Positions 27,382-36,275 of a stretch of 64,000 bases of DNA are shown one piece after another. The notes beneath the pieces were generated by a model. The model was not told the DNA's origin, did not search any database, and was given only the letters and a program-made list of their open reading frames with translations. Within the stretch, counting starts at the first letter, position 1. Every line of letters starts with the position of its first letter. The stretch is taken from the NCBI RefSeq assembly GCF_000717645.1, contig NZ_JNZZ01000005.1:1-64000 (forward strand), read 5' to 3'. A program made the translations under genes and the position numbers. Origin of the DNA: Streptomyces californicus. GTDB taxonomy: Bacteria; Actinomycetota; Actinomycetes; Streptomycetales; Streptomycetaceae.

Positions 27382-28893
27382 TCAATTGCCCCAGCCACTC
27401 GGCTGCTTGCCGGATGCCTCGTCCGTCGTATCCGCACCTGACGGGGGCTCGCTGTCCGGTGCTCGGTCCGCCGCCCCCACGAGCCCCTGCGCCAGGAGCG
27501 CCGTCCCGTCCAGCGCGGGCCCCGACGCCAGCAGCCCGAGCACGCCCGACGGTACGGGCACGGCCTGGTCGGCCCGGTAGCCGAGCCGCGCGAGGCCCTT
27601 ATCGCCGCCCGCCACCGGGTACTTGGCGCCCGACCCGGTCACCAGGTAGTAGGCCGTGCCGGTGCCGGCCGAGGAGAGCGCCGTGACCAGGGCCCCGCCG
27701 TCCGGACGCGCCGCGAACAGGTCGGCGGTCCCGGGACCCGCACTCACCCCCGGCTGGTTGGAGACCGCACGGCCCGTCACCGCGTCCGCCCGGGGCAGTA
27801 CGACGGAGACCGTCGGCCTTCCGTCCGCCGTGCCGACGACGGCGCACACCCCCTCGCCCGCACGGACCGGTCCGGCCTCGGGCAGCGCGGTCGGCACCTT
27901 CCCGCCGCCCGGCCCGACGAGCCGCCCCTGCGCAGGGCTCTGATGGCGGGCCAGGTCGTCCGGGCCGATGCCCGCCGGCGTGACCGCCCCGCCCGCGTAG
28001 GCGGTGCGCTGGGTGCGCGGATCCCCCTTGAGCAGGGCCTCCTCCAGCGCGGTGATCCTCGTCAGACCCTTCTCCGTCAGCAGGTAGTGGCCTCCGGGCC
28101 CGTCGAAGAGCTGCCCGACCCGGGTGGGCCGGCCGGCGAGCGAGGGGCCCGCCTTGCCGCGACCGGCCACCTCCGGCACCGCCAGGTCCGGCCCGGACGG
28201 CAGCGCGTTGAGGAACGCCTCCGGGACCGGGTACGCCGCGTCCGCGTCGTAACCCAGCGACTGGACCGCGTAGTTCGCGGGGTCCAGTCGCATCCGGGTG
28301 CCGTGCCACAGGAGGTACGTGTCGTCGCCGGGGACGGTGCGCACCAGCGTGGTCCGGCCCGAGGTCACCGGCCGGCCCTCGGCGGTCAGGCCCACGCCCA
28401 GCGTGAGGAGCGGGTCCTCGGCGGCATCGGGCCGGGTGGCGCACACCGACCACGCGTCACGGCTCAGCGCACCCGAGCGCGGCAGCGGGTCCGGTGCGCC
28501 GACGATGCCCAGGGTCGCGCCGCGCGGGGCGTCCTCGATGGAGGCCGGCTCGACGCTCACCACCTTCAGCCGCTCGCCCGCCAGCAGCTTGGCCGAGGTC
28601 TCGTTGAGGACCGGGTGCAGCACCCCGTCGACGGTGAGGTAGCGGGCGCCCGAGCGCTCGTCGAGCACCAGCGTCCCGGTGGCCTTCCACGCGTTCGAGC
28701 CGCCGGGCACCACCAGCCCGTACACGGTCACGGCGAGCGCCGCCAGCACCGCGATCACGAGGCCGATGACGTACCCCTTCGTGGTCCGCCGGTGCGGTGA
28801 CTCGGGGGCGTCCGGGTCGTCCCGGAGCATGCCCAGCGACAGCCGGCTCATGACGAACATGTGCGCGTGGACCTGGTCCCGCCTGGACTGCAT
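27382..28893 (-). CDS. eccB: Type VII secretion protein EccB
   Basis: The 503-aa protein begins MQSRRDQVHAHMFVMSRLSL, the typical EccB opening, then has one membrane helix ('GYVIGLVIAVLAALAVTVYG', about 41-62) and a large extracytoplasmic part. It contains repeated EccB features such as 'ARYLTVDGVLHPVLNETSAK', 'SLGYDADAAYPVPEAFLNAL' and 'GYRADQAVPVPSGVLGLL', and Cys pairs including 'WSVCATRP' and 'GVCAVVG'. EccB is a core component of the T7SS membrane complex with EccC, EccD and EccE. It lies 72 bp downstream of eccD on the same strand. Confidence 0.93.
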   Translation of the reverse strand: MQSRRDQVHAHMFVMSRLSLGMLRDDPDAPESPHRRTTKGYVIGLVIAVLAALAVTVYGLVVPGGSNAWKATGTLVLDERSGARYLTVDGVLHPVLNETSAKLLAGERLKVVSVEPASIEDAPRGATLGIVGAPDPLPRSGALSRDAWSVCATRPDAAEDPLLTLGVGLTAEGRPVTSGRTTLVRTVPGDDTYLLWHGTRMRLDPANYAVQSLGYDADAAYPVPEAFLNALPSGPDLAVPEVAGRGKAGPSLAGRPTRVGQLFDGPGGHYLLTEKGLTRITALEEALLKGDPRTQRTAYAGGAVTPAGIGPDDLARHQSPAQGRLVGPGGGKVPTALPEAGPVRAGEGVCAVVGTADGRPTVSVVLPRADAVTGRAVSNQPGVSAGPGTADLFAARPDGGALVTALSSAGTGTAYYLVTGSGAKYPVAGGDKGLARLGYRADQAVPVPSGVLGLLASGPALDGTALLAQGLVGAADRAPDSEPPSGADTTDEASGKQPSGWGN

Positions 28894-28965
28894 TCCTTGC
28901 CTTTCCGACCGGGCGTCGGCCCGGCGAGCGAGGTCCCGGCGCGCCGGTTCCTCCGGCCGCCGGGG

Positions 28966-30348
28966 TCAACTGTTGAGGCCGCGCAAGTACCCGTAGAGAC
29001 CGGTGACGAGCAGGGCCAGCGGGACGAGGACGATCGCGAAGAGCAGCTGGAGCAGATCGACCGCGCGCCCCCAGTACGGCACCAGCCGCCGGCCGGGAAG
29101 CGTCCACCCCGTGATCGCGAGCACCGCCGCGGCGGCCAGCAGACCGGCGAGCAGCAGCGGCCGGGCACCGGCGTCGGACGCCAGCACCCAGCGCACCGCC
29201 AGCAGGACGGAGCCGTACGCGGCCGGCAGGACCACGGCGAGCCGCTGCCACGCCCCGCCGATCGCCCGCGCATGCGTGAACAGCAGCGCGCACAGGACCG
29301 CGGCCAGGGTGAGCGGAGCCCACGACGTCTGGAACGCCAGCACCGTCAGGCAGCCCGCCGCCACCAGTCCGGTGGCTCCGTAGAGCCCCGTCAGGTACTG
29401 GTCGGCGACGGCGCCCCGGGCGGCGATCAACTCGTCCGGGGTGGGGTCGATGCCCTCCTGCAACTGGCCCGTGTTGGTGGGCAGCAGCGGCACCTTGAGG
29501 CCGGACAGGCGGAACGCCAGCGACGGCAGGAAGTGCCCCAGCAGGACGATCACCAGGATCAGCGGGGCGGCTGTGCGGTCGGCCTCCACGCCGAACAGCA
29601 TCACGGCCCCGCCGAGCGCCCCCAGGGCCGCGGCCAGGGCGGTGGCCAGGAACAGCGGGGCGCACGCGCCCACGGCGGCCACCGCGAGCACGGCGGCGCC
29701 GGCCGCGGCGGCACAGCCCGCGAGGAGCCGGGCGCCCCACTCCGCGTCCGACGAAGCGCCCTGCGGCACCAGCGAACCGGCCAGCGCCAGGTAGGGGACG
29801 GCCGCCGCGCCGAGCGACGCGCCCGCTCCCACGTCGCCGACCGCGCGCGAGGCCGCCGCCGCGCCGGCCAGCAGGACCACGGCGGTCGCCGCCGCGCACA
29901 GCGCGCGCAGCCCCGACGGACCGGGCAGCAGCAGGAGCAGCAGACCGGTGGCGAGCGCGCTCAGGGCGAGCCCCGTCATCAGGTGGTGCGACCACACCGG
30001 CCGCCAGGAGTCCGCGCGCTGGCGCAGCTTCCCGGAGAGCCCGTCGACGAGATCGTCGTAATGGATCTCGGGGAGGGCGTCGCCGCGCAGCCGCAGATGA
30101 ACGGTCTCACCGTCGCGCAGCCCCAGGTCGCCGAGGGTCCTCTCCTCGTCGAGGGGGTCCTGGCCGACGCGCTGGAGCACCCACCCGCCCGCCTGCACAC
30201 CGCGCTCGAACAGATCGGTGCCCCCGTGGTCGACGATGGTCGGCAGGAGGTCGGCGAGCACGATGTCGGTCGGAACGGCGAGTTCGACGGTCCGGTCGGG
30301 CGTCATCACCGTGAGACGGCACAGAAGTGCCGCGGATATGTCGGTCAA
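28966..30348 (-). CDS. eccD: Type VII secretion integral membrane protein EccD
   Basis: EccD is the multi-helix channel-forming core of T7SS. The visible protein has a ubiquitin-like N-terminal domain ('LCRLTVMTPDRTVELAVPTD' to 'GETVHLRLRG') and then about eleven hydrophobic helices. I place the start at TTG 30348 because the domain begins right after it and GGAAGG lies 13 bases upstream; a GTG further upstream is possible. Unlike many loci it sits upstream of eccB and diverges from eccC. Product call is firm, start is uncertain. Confidence 0.88.
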   Translation of the reverse strand: MTDISAALLCRLTVMTPDRTVELAVPTDIVLADLLPTIVDHGGTDLFERGVQAGGWVLQRVGQDPLDEERTLGDLGLRDGETVHLRLRGDALPEIHYDDLVDGLSGKLRQRADSWRPVWSHHLMTGLALSALATGLLLLLLPGPSGLRALCAAATAVVLLAGAAAASRAVGDVGAGASLGAAAVPYLALAGSLVPQGASSDAEWGARLLAGCAAAAGAAVLAVAAVGACAPLFLATALAAALGALGGAVMLFGVEADRTAAPLILVIVLLGHFLPSLAFRLSGLKVPLLPTNTGQLQEGIDPTPDELIAARGAVADQYLTGLYGATGLVAAGCLTVLAFQTSWAPLTLAAVLCALLFTHARAIGGAWQRLAVVLPAAYGSVLLAVRWVLASDAGARPLLLAGLLAAAAVLAITGWTLPGRRLVPYWGRAVDLLQLLFAIVLVPLALLVTGLYGYLRGLNS

Positions 30349-30569
30349 GCGCGTTTCATCGCCTTCCAGGACAGTGGTCGACGCGGTCAGATTGATCACA
30401 TTAACTTGTGTGTGCAGTCTGTAGGTTGTGGGGTGCCGCCCGGGGCCTGCGGTTCCGCTTCGGCCCCCGCCTCCGGCTTCGCCGACCGTTCCACCGGCGT
30501 TCACGCACCCGTCACCTCGCACTACGGCACGGCGCCCGTCGCCGACGTCCCTCAGGAAGGCGATTCCCT
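30349..30569. promoter_or_regulatory. Divergent promoter region between eccD and eccC
   Basis: The 221 bp between the two TTG starts contain an AT-rich patch around 30388-30420 ('ttgatcacattaacttgtg') that is unlike its surroundings and probably holds promoters for both directions. Exact boxes could not be fixed. Confidence 0.4.
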
Positions 30570-33500
30570 TTGAGCGTGGTCCTCTTCAAGAGGCCTCCCC
30601 GGCGTCTTGGCCCCGAGATGCCCCACGGCGAACTGAGCCTCCAGGAACCGCCGTCGGTACCGGAGCCCCAGAGCGCGATGGGCAACATGATCACGTACAT
30701 GCCGATGGCGCTCAGCTCGCTCGGCATGGTGCTCATCTTCCTGCGCCCCGGCAGCGGCGGCGGCCCCATGATGTACGTCGCCATCGGCCTGATGGGGCTC
30801 TCGGCCGTCGGCATGCTGCTCTCGCAGATCGTCCGGGCCTCCGGGGACCGCAAGCGGGCGCTGCTCGGCGAACGCCGCGACTACATGCGCTACCTGGCGA
30901 TCAGCCGCAGGCGCGTCCGCAAGGTGATCAACCAGCAGCGCGAGGCCCAGGCGTGGGCCCACCCGGACCCCGAGTCCCTGTGGAGCCTCGTGCCGACCTC
31001 CCGGCTGTGGGAGCGGCGGGCCGCCCACGCGGACTTCGCCGAGGTGCGGATCGGCGTCGGCGAACAGCAGTTGGCGACCAAGCTCACGCCGCTGAGCACC
31101 AAGCCCGTGGAGGACCTGGAACCGCTGTCCGCCCACGCCCTGCGTCGCTTCATCAAGGCGTACGGCACCGTGCCCGACCAGCCCGTCGCGCTCTACCTGC
31201 GGACCTACGCCCGCGTGCTGCTCCAGTCCGAACCCGAGGCCGCCCACGCGATGGCGCGGGCCCTGCTGGCCCAGCTCGCCGTGTTCCACGCGCCGCAGGA
31301 CCTGCGGATCGTGGTGCTCGCCGACCACGACCGGCGGGAGGCGTGGGAGTGGGTGAAGTGGCTGCCGCACAACAGGCATCCGACGGACGTCGACGGCGGC
31401 GGGCCCGTACGCCTCGTCACCGACTCCGTCCTCGGGCTCGAATCGCTGCTCGGCGACGAACTGACCGGCCGGCCCCCCTTCGAGGCGGACGCGGTGCCGA
31501 GCGGCGAGGAGCCCTACTGCGTCATCGTGCTCGACAGCGCCCGCACCCCCGAGGACTCCCGGCTCGCCACCGACGGCTACCGCAACACGGTGACGCTGGA
31601 CGTCAGCGGCTCCCTGCCCTGGAAGGCGTACCGCCACACGCTGCGGCTGCGGATCACCGGACGGCGGCTGGAGCTCGTCGGCACCGACCGGTCGGGCAAG
31701 GAGACCGCCTCCGCGCTCGGCGGCCCCGACGCGCTGAGCCCCCGCAGGGCCAGGGCGCTGGCCACCCTGATGTCCCCCCGGCGGATGGGCGTCACCACGG
31801 ACAACGGCGAGGCGCTCACCTCCGACGTCCAGCTGACCACGCTGCTCGGCCTCGCCGACCTGCACACCGTCGATCTGGACGCCGTACGCGACGAGCGCAC
31901 CGACCGGGCCAGGCTGCGGGTGCCGCTGGGCCTCGCCGGCGACGGCAGCCCGGTCGAACTGGACATCAAGGAGGCGGCCCAGGGCGGAATGGGCCCGCAC
32001 GGGGTGCTGATCGGCGCGACCGGCTCCGGCAAGTCCGAGCTGCTGCGGACCCTGGTGCTGGCCCTGGCCCTCACCCACTCCTCGGAGAAGCTGAACTTCG
32101 TCCTCGTCGACTTCAAGGGCGGCGCCACCTTCCTAGGCCTGGAGGATCTGCCGCACACCTCGGCCGTGATCACCAACCTCGCCGACGAGTCCGCCCTGGT
32201 GGACCGCATGCAGGACGCCCTGCACGGTGAGTTGATGCGCCGTCAGGAACTGCTGCGCAGCGCGGGCAACTACACGTCGGCGTACGAGTACGAGACCGCG
32301 CGGGCCGGGGGTGCGGCGCTGGAACCCCTGCCGACGCTCTTCGTGGTGGTCGACGAGTTCAGCGAACTCCTCTCCTCCCACCGCGACTTCATGGACCTCT
32401 TCGTGATGGTCGGACGCCTCGGGCGCAGCCTCGGCGTCCATCTGCTGCTCGCCTCGCAGCGCCTGGACGAGGGCCGCATGACGCAGCTCGAATCCCACCT
32501 GTCGTACCGGATCGCCCTGCGCACGTTCTCCTCGATGGAGAGCCGCGGCATCCTGGGCGTCCCCGACGCCTACCAGCTCCCCTCCGTGCCGGGCAGCGCC
32601 ATCCTCAAGAAGGACACCGGAACCCTGGTCCGCTTCAAGGCCGCGTACGTCTCCGGCCCCTACCAGGGGGTCCGCAGGGTCGCCGCCGCCGCCGTGGCCG
32701 GGCAGGTCGTCCCGTACCGCACCGAGTGGACCGCGCCCCGGATCCCGGCGCCCGAGGCCGAGCCGGAAGCGGTGGCGACGGAGGAGGAGAGCGAGGAGAC
32801 CCTGCTCGCGCTGGCCGTCTCCCGGATGCGGGAGGGCGGCCGGCCCGCCCATCAGGTCTGGCTCCCGCCGCTGGACCGCCCGCTGTCCCTGGACACCCTG
32901 CTCATGGGAGTGGCGCCGCACCCCGAGCGGGGCCTGACCACCGTCGACCCGGACCTGCGCGGCACGCTGACGGTGCCGGTCGGCATCATCGACCGCCCCT
33001 TCGACCAGGCGCGCGAGCCCCTGATCGCCGAACTCTCCGGAGCGGGCGGGCACGTCGGGATCGCGGGCGGCCCGCAGAGCGGCAAGTCCACCCTTGTACG
33101 CGACCTGATCATGGCGCTCGCGCTCACCCACACCCCGCGCGAAGTCCAGTTCTACTGCCTGGACTTCGGTGGCGGCACACTCGCCGCGCTGCGCGGCCTG
33201 CCGCATGTGGGCGGGGTGACGGGCCGACTCGACCTGGAGCGCGTGCACCGCACGATCGCGGAGGTGCACGGGCTGGTGGCCCGGCGCGAGAAGCAGTTCG
33301 CCGACGAGGGCATCGACTCCATGGCGACCCTGCGGGCCCGCCGCGCGGCCGGGGAGTTCGCCGACGACCCGTACGGCGACGTGTTCCTCGTCATCGACGG
33401 CTGGGGCACGGTCCGCCAGGACTTCATGGAGGTCATGGACACCGTCTCGGCGCTCGCGGCCCGGGGCCTCAACTACGGCGTCCACCTCATCGTGGCGACG

Positions 33501-34550
33501 AGCCGCTGGGCGGAGGTCCCCACCGCGCTGCGCGACCAGCTCGGCACCCGGTTCGAGCTGCGGCTCGGCGACAGCATGGACTCCATGATCAACATGCGGG
33601 CCGCAGCGACCATTCCCAAGGCGCCCGGTCGCGGCATGACCGAGACCAAGCACCACTTCCTCACCGCCCTGCCCCGGGTGGACGGCGGCGACAGCGCCGC
33701 CGACCTCGGAGCGGGCGTCGCGGACGCGGTGGCCCGGGTGGCCGAGCACTGGCAGGGCCCGCCCGCGCCGCCGGTCCGCACCCTCCCCGCGGTCCTGGAC
33801 CCGTCCGAACTGCCCGCCGCCGAGGTCGGCGCGGACGGCGACCTGCGCCTGCCGCTCGGCCTGGAGGGCGGTCAACTCGACGTCATGTGGCACGACTTCG
33901 CGCAGACGCCGCACCTGCTGGTGGTGGGCGACGCGGAGACCGGCAAAACCAACCTGCTGCGTACGGTCTGCCGGACGGTCGCCGAGCGCTACACCCCCGA
34001 CGAGGCGCGGATCCTGCTGATCGACTACCGCCGGGGGCTGCTGGAGAGCGTCCCCGAGTCGCACCGGCTCGGATACGCGGTCTCGGTCGACGTGCTGAAG
34101 CAGGCGGTGGAGGGCATGGCGCGGGCCATGAAGGAGCGGCTGCCCGGCGCCGACATCTCGCCCGCCCGGCTCAAGCGTCGGGACTGGTGGTCCGGGCCGC
34201 GGGTGTTCATGATCGTGGACGACTACGACATGGTCTCCAGCGGCAGCATGAGCGACCATTTCGGGCCGCTGCTCGACTACTTCGCCCAGGGCGCGGAGCT
34301 GGGCCTGCACATGATCGTCGCGCGCAGCGCCAACGGCGCGGCCCGCGCGCTGAACGACCCCCTGCTGCGCCGGCTGACGGAGGTCAACACCCCGGCGGCG
34401 CTGCTCTCCTGCCCGCCGTCCGAGGGCTACCTGTTCAACGACACCAAGCCGAAGCAACTTCCAGCCGGTCGGGCGCAGTTGATTACCCGCAGGGGAGTGA
34501 TCCAGGTGCAGACCCCGCTGCTGCCGGACACGACGGCCGAGGAGGAGTAG
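30570..34550 (+). CDS. eccC: Type VII secretion ATPase EccCa/EccCb fusion (EccC)
   Basis: The 1,326-aa protein starts at TTG 30570 with AGGAAGG nine bases before; it opens 'SVVLFKRPPRRLGPEMPHGE', the usual EccC start. Two membrane helices follow at about 45-95. Three FtsK/SpoIIIE ATPase domains carry Walker A lysines K488 (GATGSGKS), K839 (GGPQSGKS) and K1126 (GDAETGKT), with Walker B at 'FVVVDEFSEL', 'VFLVIDGWG' and 'VFMIVDDYD'. The second domain has DG instead of DE/DD in its Walker B. EccC recognises WXG100 substrates and powers export. It is a single full-length polypeptide, as in Streptomyces and unlike the split EccCa/EccCb of ESX-1. Confidence 0.95.
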   Translation: MSVVLFKRPPRRLGPEMPHGELSLQEPPSVPEPQSAMGNMITYMPMALSSLGMVLIFLRPGSGGGPMMYVAIGLMGLSAVGMLLSQIVRASGDRKRALLGERRDYMRYLAISRRRVRKVINQQREAQAWAHPDPESLWSLVPTSRLWERRAAHADFAEVRIGVGEQQLATKLTPLSTKPVEDLEPLSAHALRRFIKAYGTVPDQPVALYLRTYARVLLQSEPEAAHAMARALLAQLAVFHAPQDLRIVVLADHDRREAWEWVKWLPHNRHPTDVDGGGPVRLVTDSVLGLESLLGDELTGRPPFEADAVPSGEEPYCVIVLDSARTPEDSRLATDGYRNTVTLDVSGSLPWKAYRHTLRLRITGRRLELVGTDRSGKETASALGGPDALSPRRARALATLMSPRRMGVTTDNGEALTSDVQLTTLLGLADLHTVDLDAVRDERTDRARLRVPLGLAGDGSPVELDIKEAAQGGMGPHGVLIGATGSGKSELLRTLVLALALTHSSEKLNFVLVDFKGGATFLGLEDLPHTSAVITNLADESALVDRMQDALHGELMRRQELLRSAGNYTSAYEYETARAGGAALEPLPTLFVVVDEFSELLSSHRDFMDLFVMVGRLGRSLGVHLLLASQRLDEGRMTQLESHLSYRIALRTFSSMESRGILGVPDAYQLPSVPGSAILKKDTGTLVRFKAAYVSGPYQGVRRVAAAAVAGQVVPYRTEWTAPRIPAPEAEPEAVATEEESEETLLALAVSRMREGGRPAHQVWLPPLDRPLSLDTLLMGVAPHPERGLTTVDPDLRGTLTVPVGIIDRPFDQAREPLIAELSGAGGHVGIAGGPQSGKSTLVRDLIMALALTHTPREVQFYCLDFGGGTLAALRGLPHVGGVTGRLDLERVHRTIAEVHGLVARREKQFADEGIDSMATLRARRAAGEFADDPYGDVFLVIDGWGTVRQDFMEVMDTVSALAARGLNYGVHLIVATSRWAEVPTALRDQLGTRFELRLGDSMDSMINMRAAATIPKAPGRGMTETKHHFLTALPRVDGGDSAADLGAGVADAVARVAEHWQGPPAPPVRTLPAVLDPSELPAAEVGADGDLRLPLGLEGGQLDVMWHDFAQTPHLLVVGDAETGKTNLLRTVCRTVAERYTPDEARILLIDYRRGLLESVPESHRLGYAVSVDVLKQAVEGMARAMKERLPGADISPARLKRRDWWSGPRVFMIVDDYDMVSSGSMSDHFGPLLDYFAQGAELGLHMIVARSANGAARALNDPLLRRLTEVNTPAALLSCPPSEGYLFNDTKPKQLPAGRAQLITRRGVIQVQTPLLPDTTAEEE

Positions 34551-34583
34551 GAGGAGGGGGAGGAGCAGGCGGACGCCCGGCGG

Positions 34584-34619
34584 CGGTCCCCGTGGCTGCC
34601 CCCGGGCTCACGGGGACCG
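34584..34619. terminator. Convergent terminator between eccC and the mycosin-like gene
   Basis: An 11-bp perfect stem (CGGTCCCCGTG / CACGGGGACCG) with a 14-base loop lies just after the eccC stop and beyond the end of the mycosin-like gene. It could stop transcripts from both sides. Confidence 0.55.
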
Positions 34620-34644
34620 GCCCGCCGGCGAGGGGCGCGGGCCT

Positions 34645-34763
34645 TCCGCCGACGGGCTCAGTCCGACGACGGGCGCGGGCGAGGCGACGGCAGGCGTGGG
34701 CCGGGCAATGAAAGACGAGGGTTCTCCGCCGACGGGTCCAGTCCGGCGACGGCGGGCGCGGGC
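34645..34763 (-). repeat. Imperfect direct repeats resembling the mycosin-like gene end
   Basis: A unit of about 36-40 bp, starting TCCGCCGACGGG and ending GGGCGCGGGC, occurs at 34645-34680 and 34724-34763. Part of it (CTCAGTCCGnCGACG) also matches the stop-codon end of the mycosin-like gene at 34777-34791. This suggests duplication of the gene's 3' end. Confidence 0.5.
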
Positions 34764-34778
34764 TTGGAGGTGAAGGGC

Positions 34779-36074
34779 TCAGTCCGCCGACGTGGCGGGT
34801 CCCCCCGCCGGCCCCGCCCGCCACCCCCGCCGCCGCCCCCGGGGCAGCGCGAACGCGAGGAACGCGACCAGCAGTGTGACCGCGACCGCCCCGCCCACCA
34901 CGGCCAGCGCGTGATCGCGGGCGGTCGGCGGGGCGAGCGGCGGCACGGCCCGGGCGGCCGAGGCGGCGCGCGCGTCGGACGCGGACGGCGGCGAGGCGTG
35001 CTCCTCGGGGAGGACGGCGGAGAGCGCCCGCACCGGATCGACGACCCCCAGCCCGACGCCGGGGTCCGGGGTGCCGCCCACCGCCCCGTACGCGGTCGCC
35101 TCCAGCCGGTGCGCGACCTGCTCGGCGCTCAGTCCGGGGTGGTACGAGAGCACCAGGGCCGCCGTACCGGCCACGAACGCGCCGGCCACGGCGTCGCCGC
35201 TGCCGGTGAACTGCCCGTCGCCGCCCGGCCCCGGACCCGTCACCGCGACGCCGGGCGCGCTCAGCCTCGGCCGGGTGCGCCGCCCCTGCCCCGTGTCGCC
35301 CGCGGGCGGTGCGCCGTCCGGCCCCACCGAGGAGACCGCGAGCACTCCCGGCAGCGCCGCCGGGTAGGCCGGCCCGTTCTCCGCGCGCGAACTCCCCGAA
35401 CCGCCCTCCCACTCGCGGGCCGACGCCGGCGCCACCACCAGCGCGCCCGTCTTCTGCGCCGCGGCGACCGCGTCCTTCAGCTTGCGCGGCGCGGACGGAA
35501 CGGCCAGCGCCACATGGATGATCCGCGCCCCCGAAGCGGTGGCCGCCCTGATCCCGTCCGCCAGCGCCCCGGGGGTGGTCGTTCCCCCCTTGTCGGTGGC
35601 CCGTACCGCGACCACCCGGGCCTCCGGGGCGACCCCGGCCGCCGCGACGCCCTCCTGCGGCCTGCCCGCGACGAGGCCGGCGAGGAACGTGCCGTACCCG
35701 ACGCAGTCGTCCCGTACGGTGCCGCCGGCCACCACGTCCCGGCCTCCGGTGACGCGGTCCTCCAGAGCGGGCACCCGGCTCGTGTCCGCCCCCGTGCCGA
35801 CGACAGCCACCTTCACGCCCGCGCCCCGGCTCAACTCCCAGGCCCGGCCGACACCCAGGAAGCCCTGTGCCCAGGGCGTCAGCGCCGACTTCTTGGCGGA
35901 CTTCGCGGTGCACGGGCGGCCCTCGGCGAGGGTGGCGCTCATGCCGGGCAGCGAGGGGCTGTCCCCGTCCCCCGGCGCGGCGCTCGCGGGGGCCGCGGCG
36001 GTGGGTGTCAGGAGCAGGGCCGCCAGAACCGCCGGCCCGAGCGCACGGGACACCGGGGACCTCGAAGATCGCAT
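34779..36074 (-). CDS. Mycosin-like subtilisin fold protein without catalytic residues (pseudoprotease)
   Basis: The 431-aa protein starts at ATG 36074 with a signal peptide (cleavage near 'ASAAP', about 33). The fold is mycosin: conserved Cys56 and Cys124, a membrane helix near the C-terminus ('VVGGAVAVTLLVAFLAFALP') and a basic tail. In active mycosins the triad lies in VAV(I/V)DTG, GHGT and GTS(F/Y)AAP. Here they read VAVVGTG (Gly93), GYGTF (Tyr127) and GDAVAGA (Ala295), and the oxyanion-hole Asn motif is also missing. So it should not cleave peptides. In ESX-1, MycP has a structural role stabilising the membrane complex besides proteolysis; a purely structural role here would fit. It faces eccC and is divergent from the EccA-like gene. 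Confidence 0.88.
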   Translation of the reverse strand: MRSSRSPVSRALGPAVLAALLLTPTAAAPASAAPGDGDSPSLPGMSATLAEGRPCTAKSAKKSALTPWAQGFLGVGRAWELSRGAGVKVAVVGTGADTSRVPALEDRVTGGRDVVAGGTVRDDCVGYGTFLAGLVAGRPQEGVAAAGVAPEARVVAVRATDKGGTTTPGALADGIRAATASGARIIHVALAVPSAPRKLKDAVAAAQKTGALVVAPASAREWEGGSGSSRAENGPAYPAALPGVLAVSSVGPDGAPPAGDTGQGRRTRPRLSAPGVAVTGPGPGGDGQFTGSGDAVAGAFVAGTAALVLSYHPGLSAEQVAHRLEATAYGAVGGTPDPGVGLGVVDPVRALSAVLPEEHASPPSASDARAASAARAVPPLAPPTARDHALAVVGGAVAVTLLVAFLAFALPRGRRRGWRAGPAGGPATSAD

Positions 36075-36275
36075 GGGCCGATCGTAGCGACGTCCCCCGG
36101 CCGCCGGAACACGTGTCCGAAGCCCGGAGGCGATGCCCCTCGGGGGTGCCGGAGCCCGCCCGCGATGGCGGTCGACCTGCGGCAACAGGCATGATGGGAA
36201 CAGCAGTTTCCCTCGTCCCACATGTCGCGCGTCTCCGCCCCGTACCTACGGCGCAGCGGGTCCGGGAGGTCGAAC

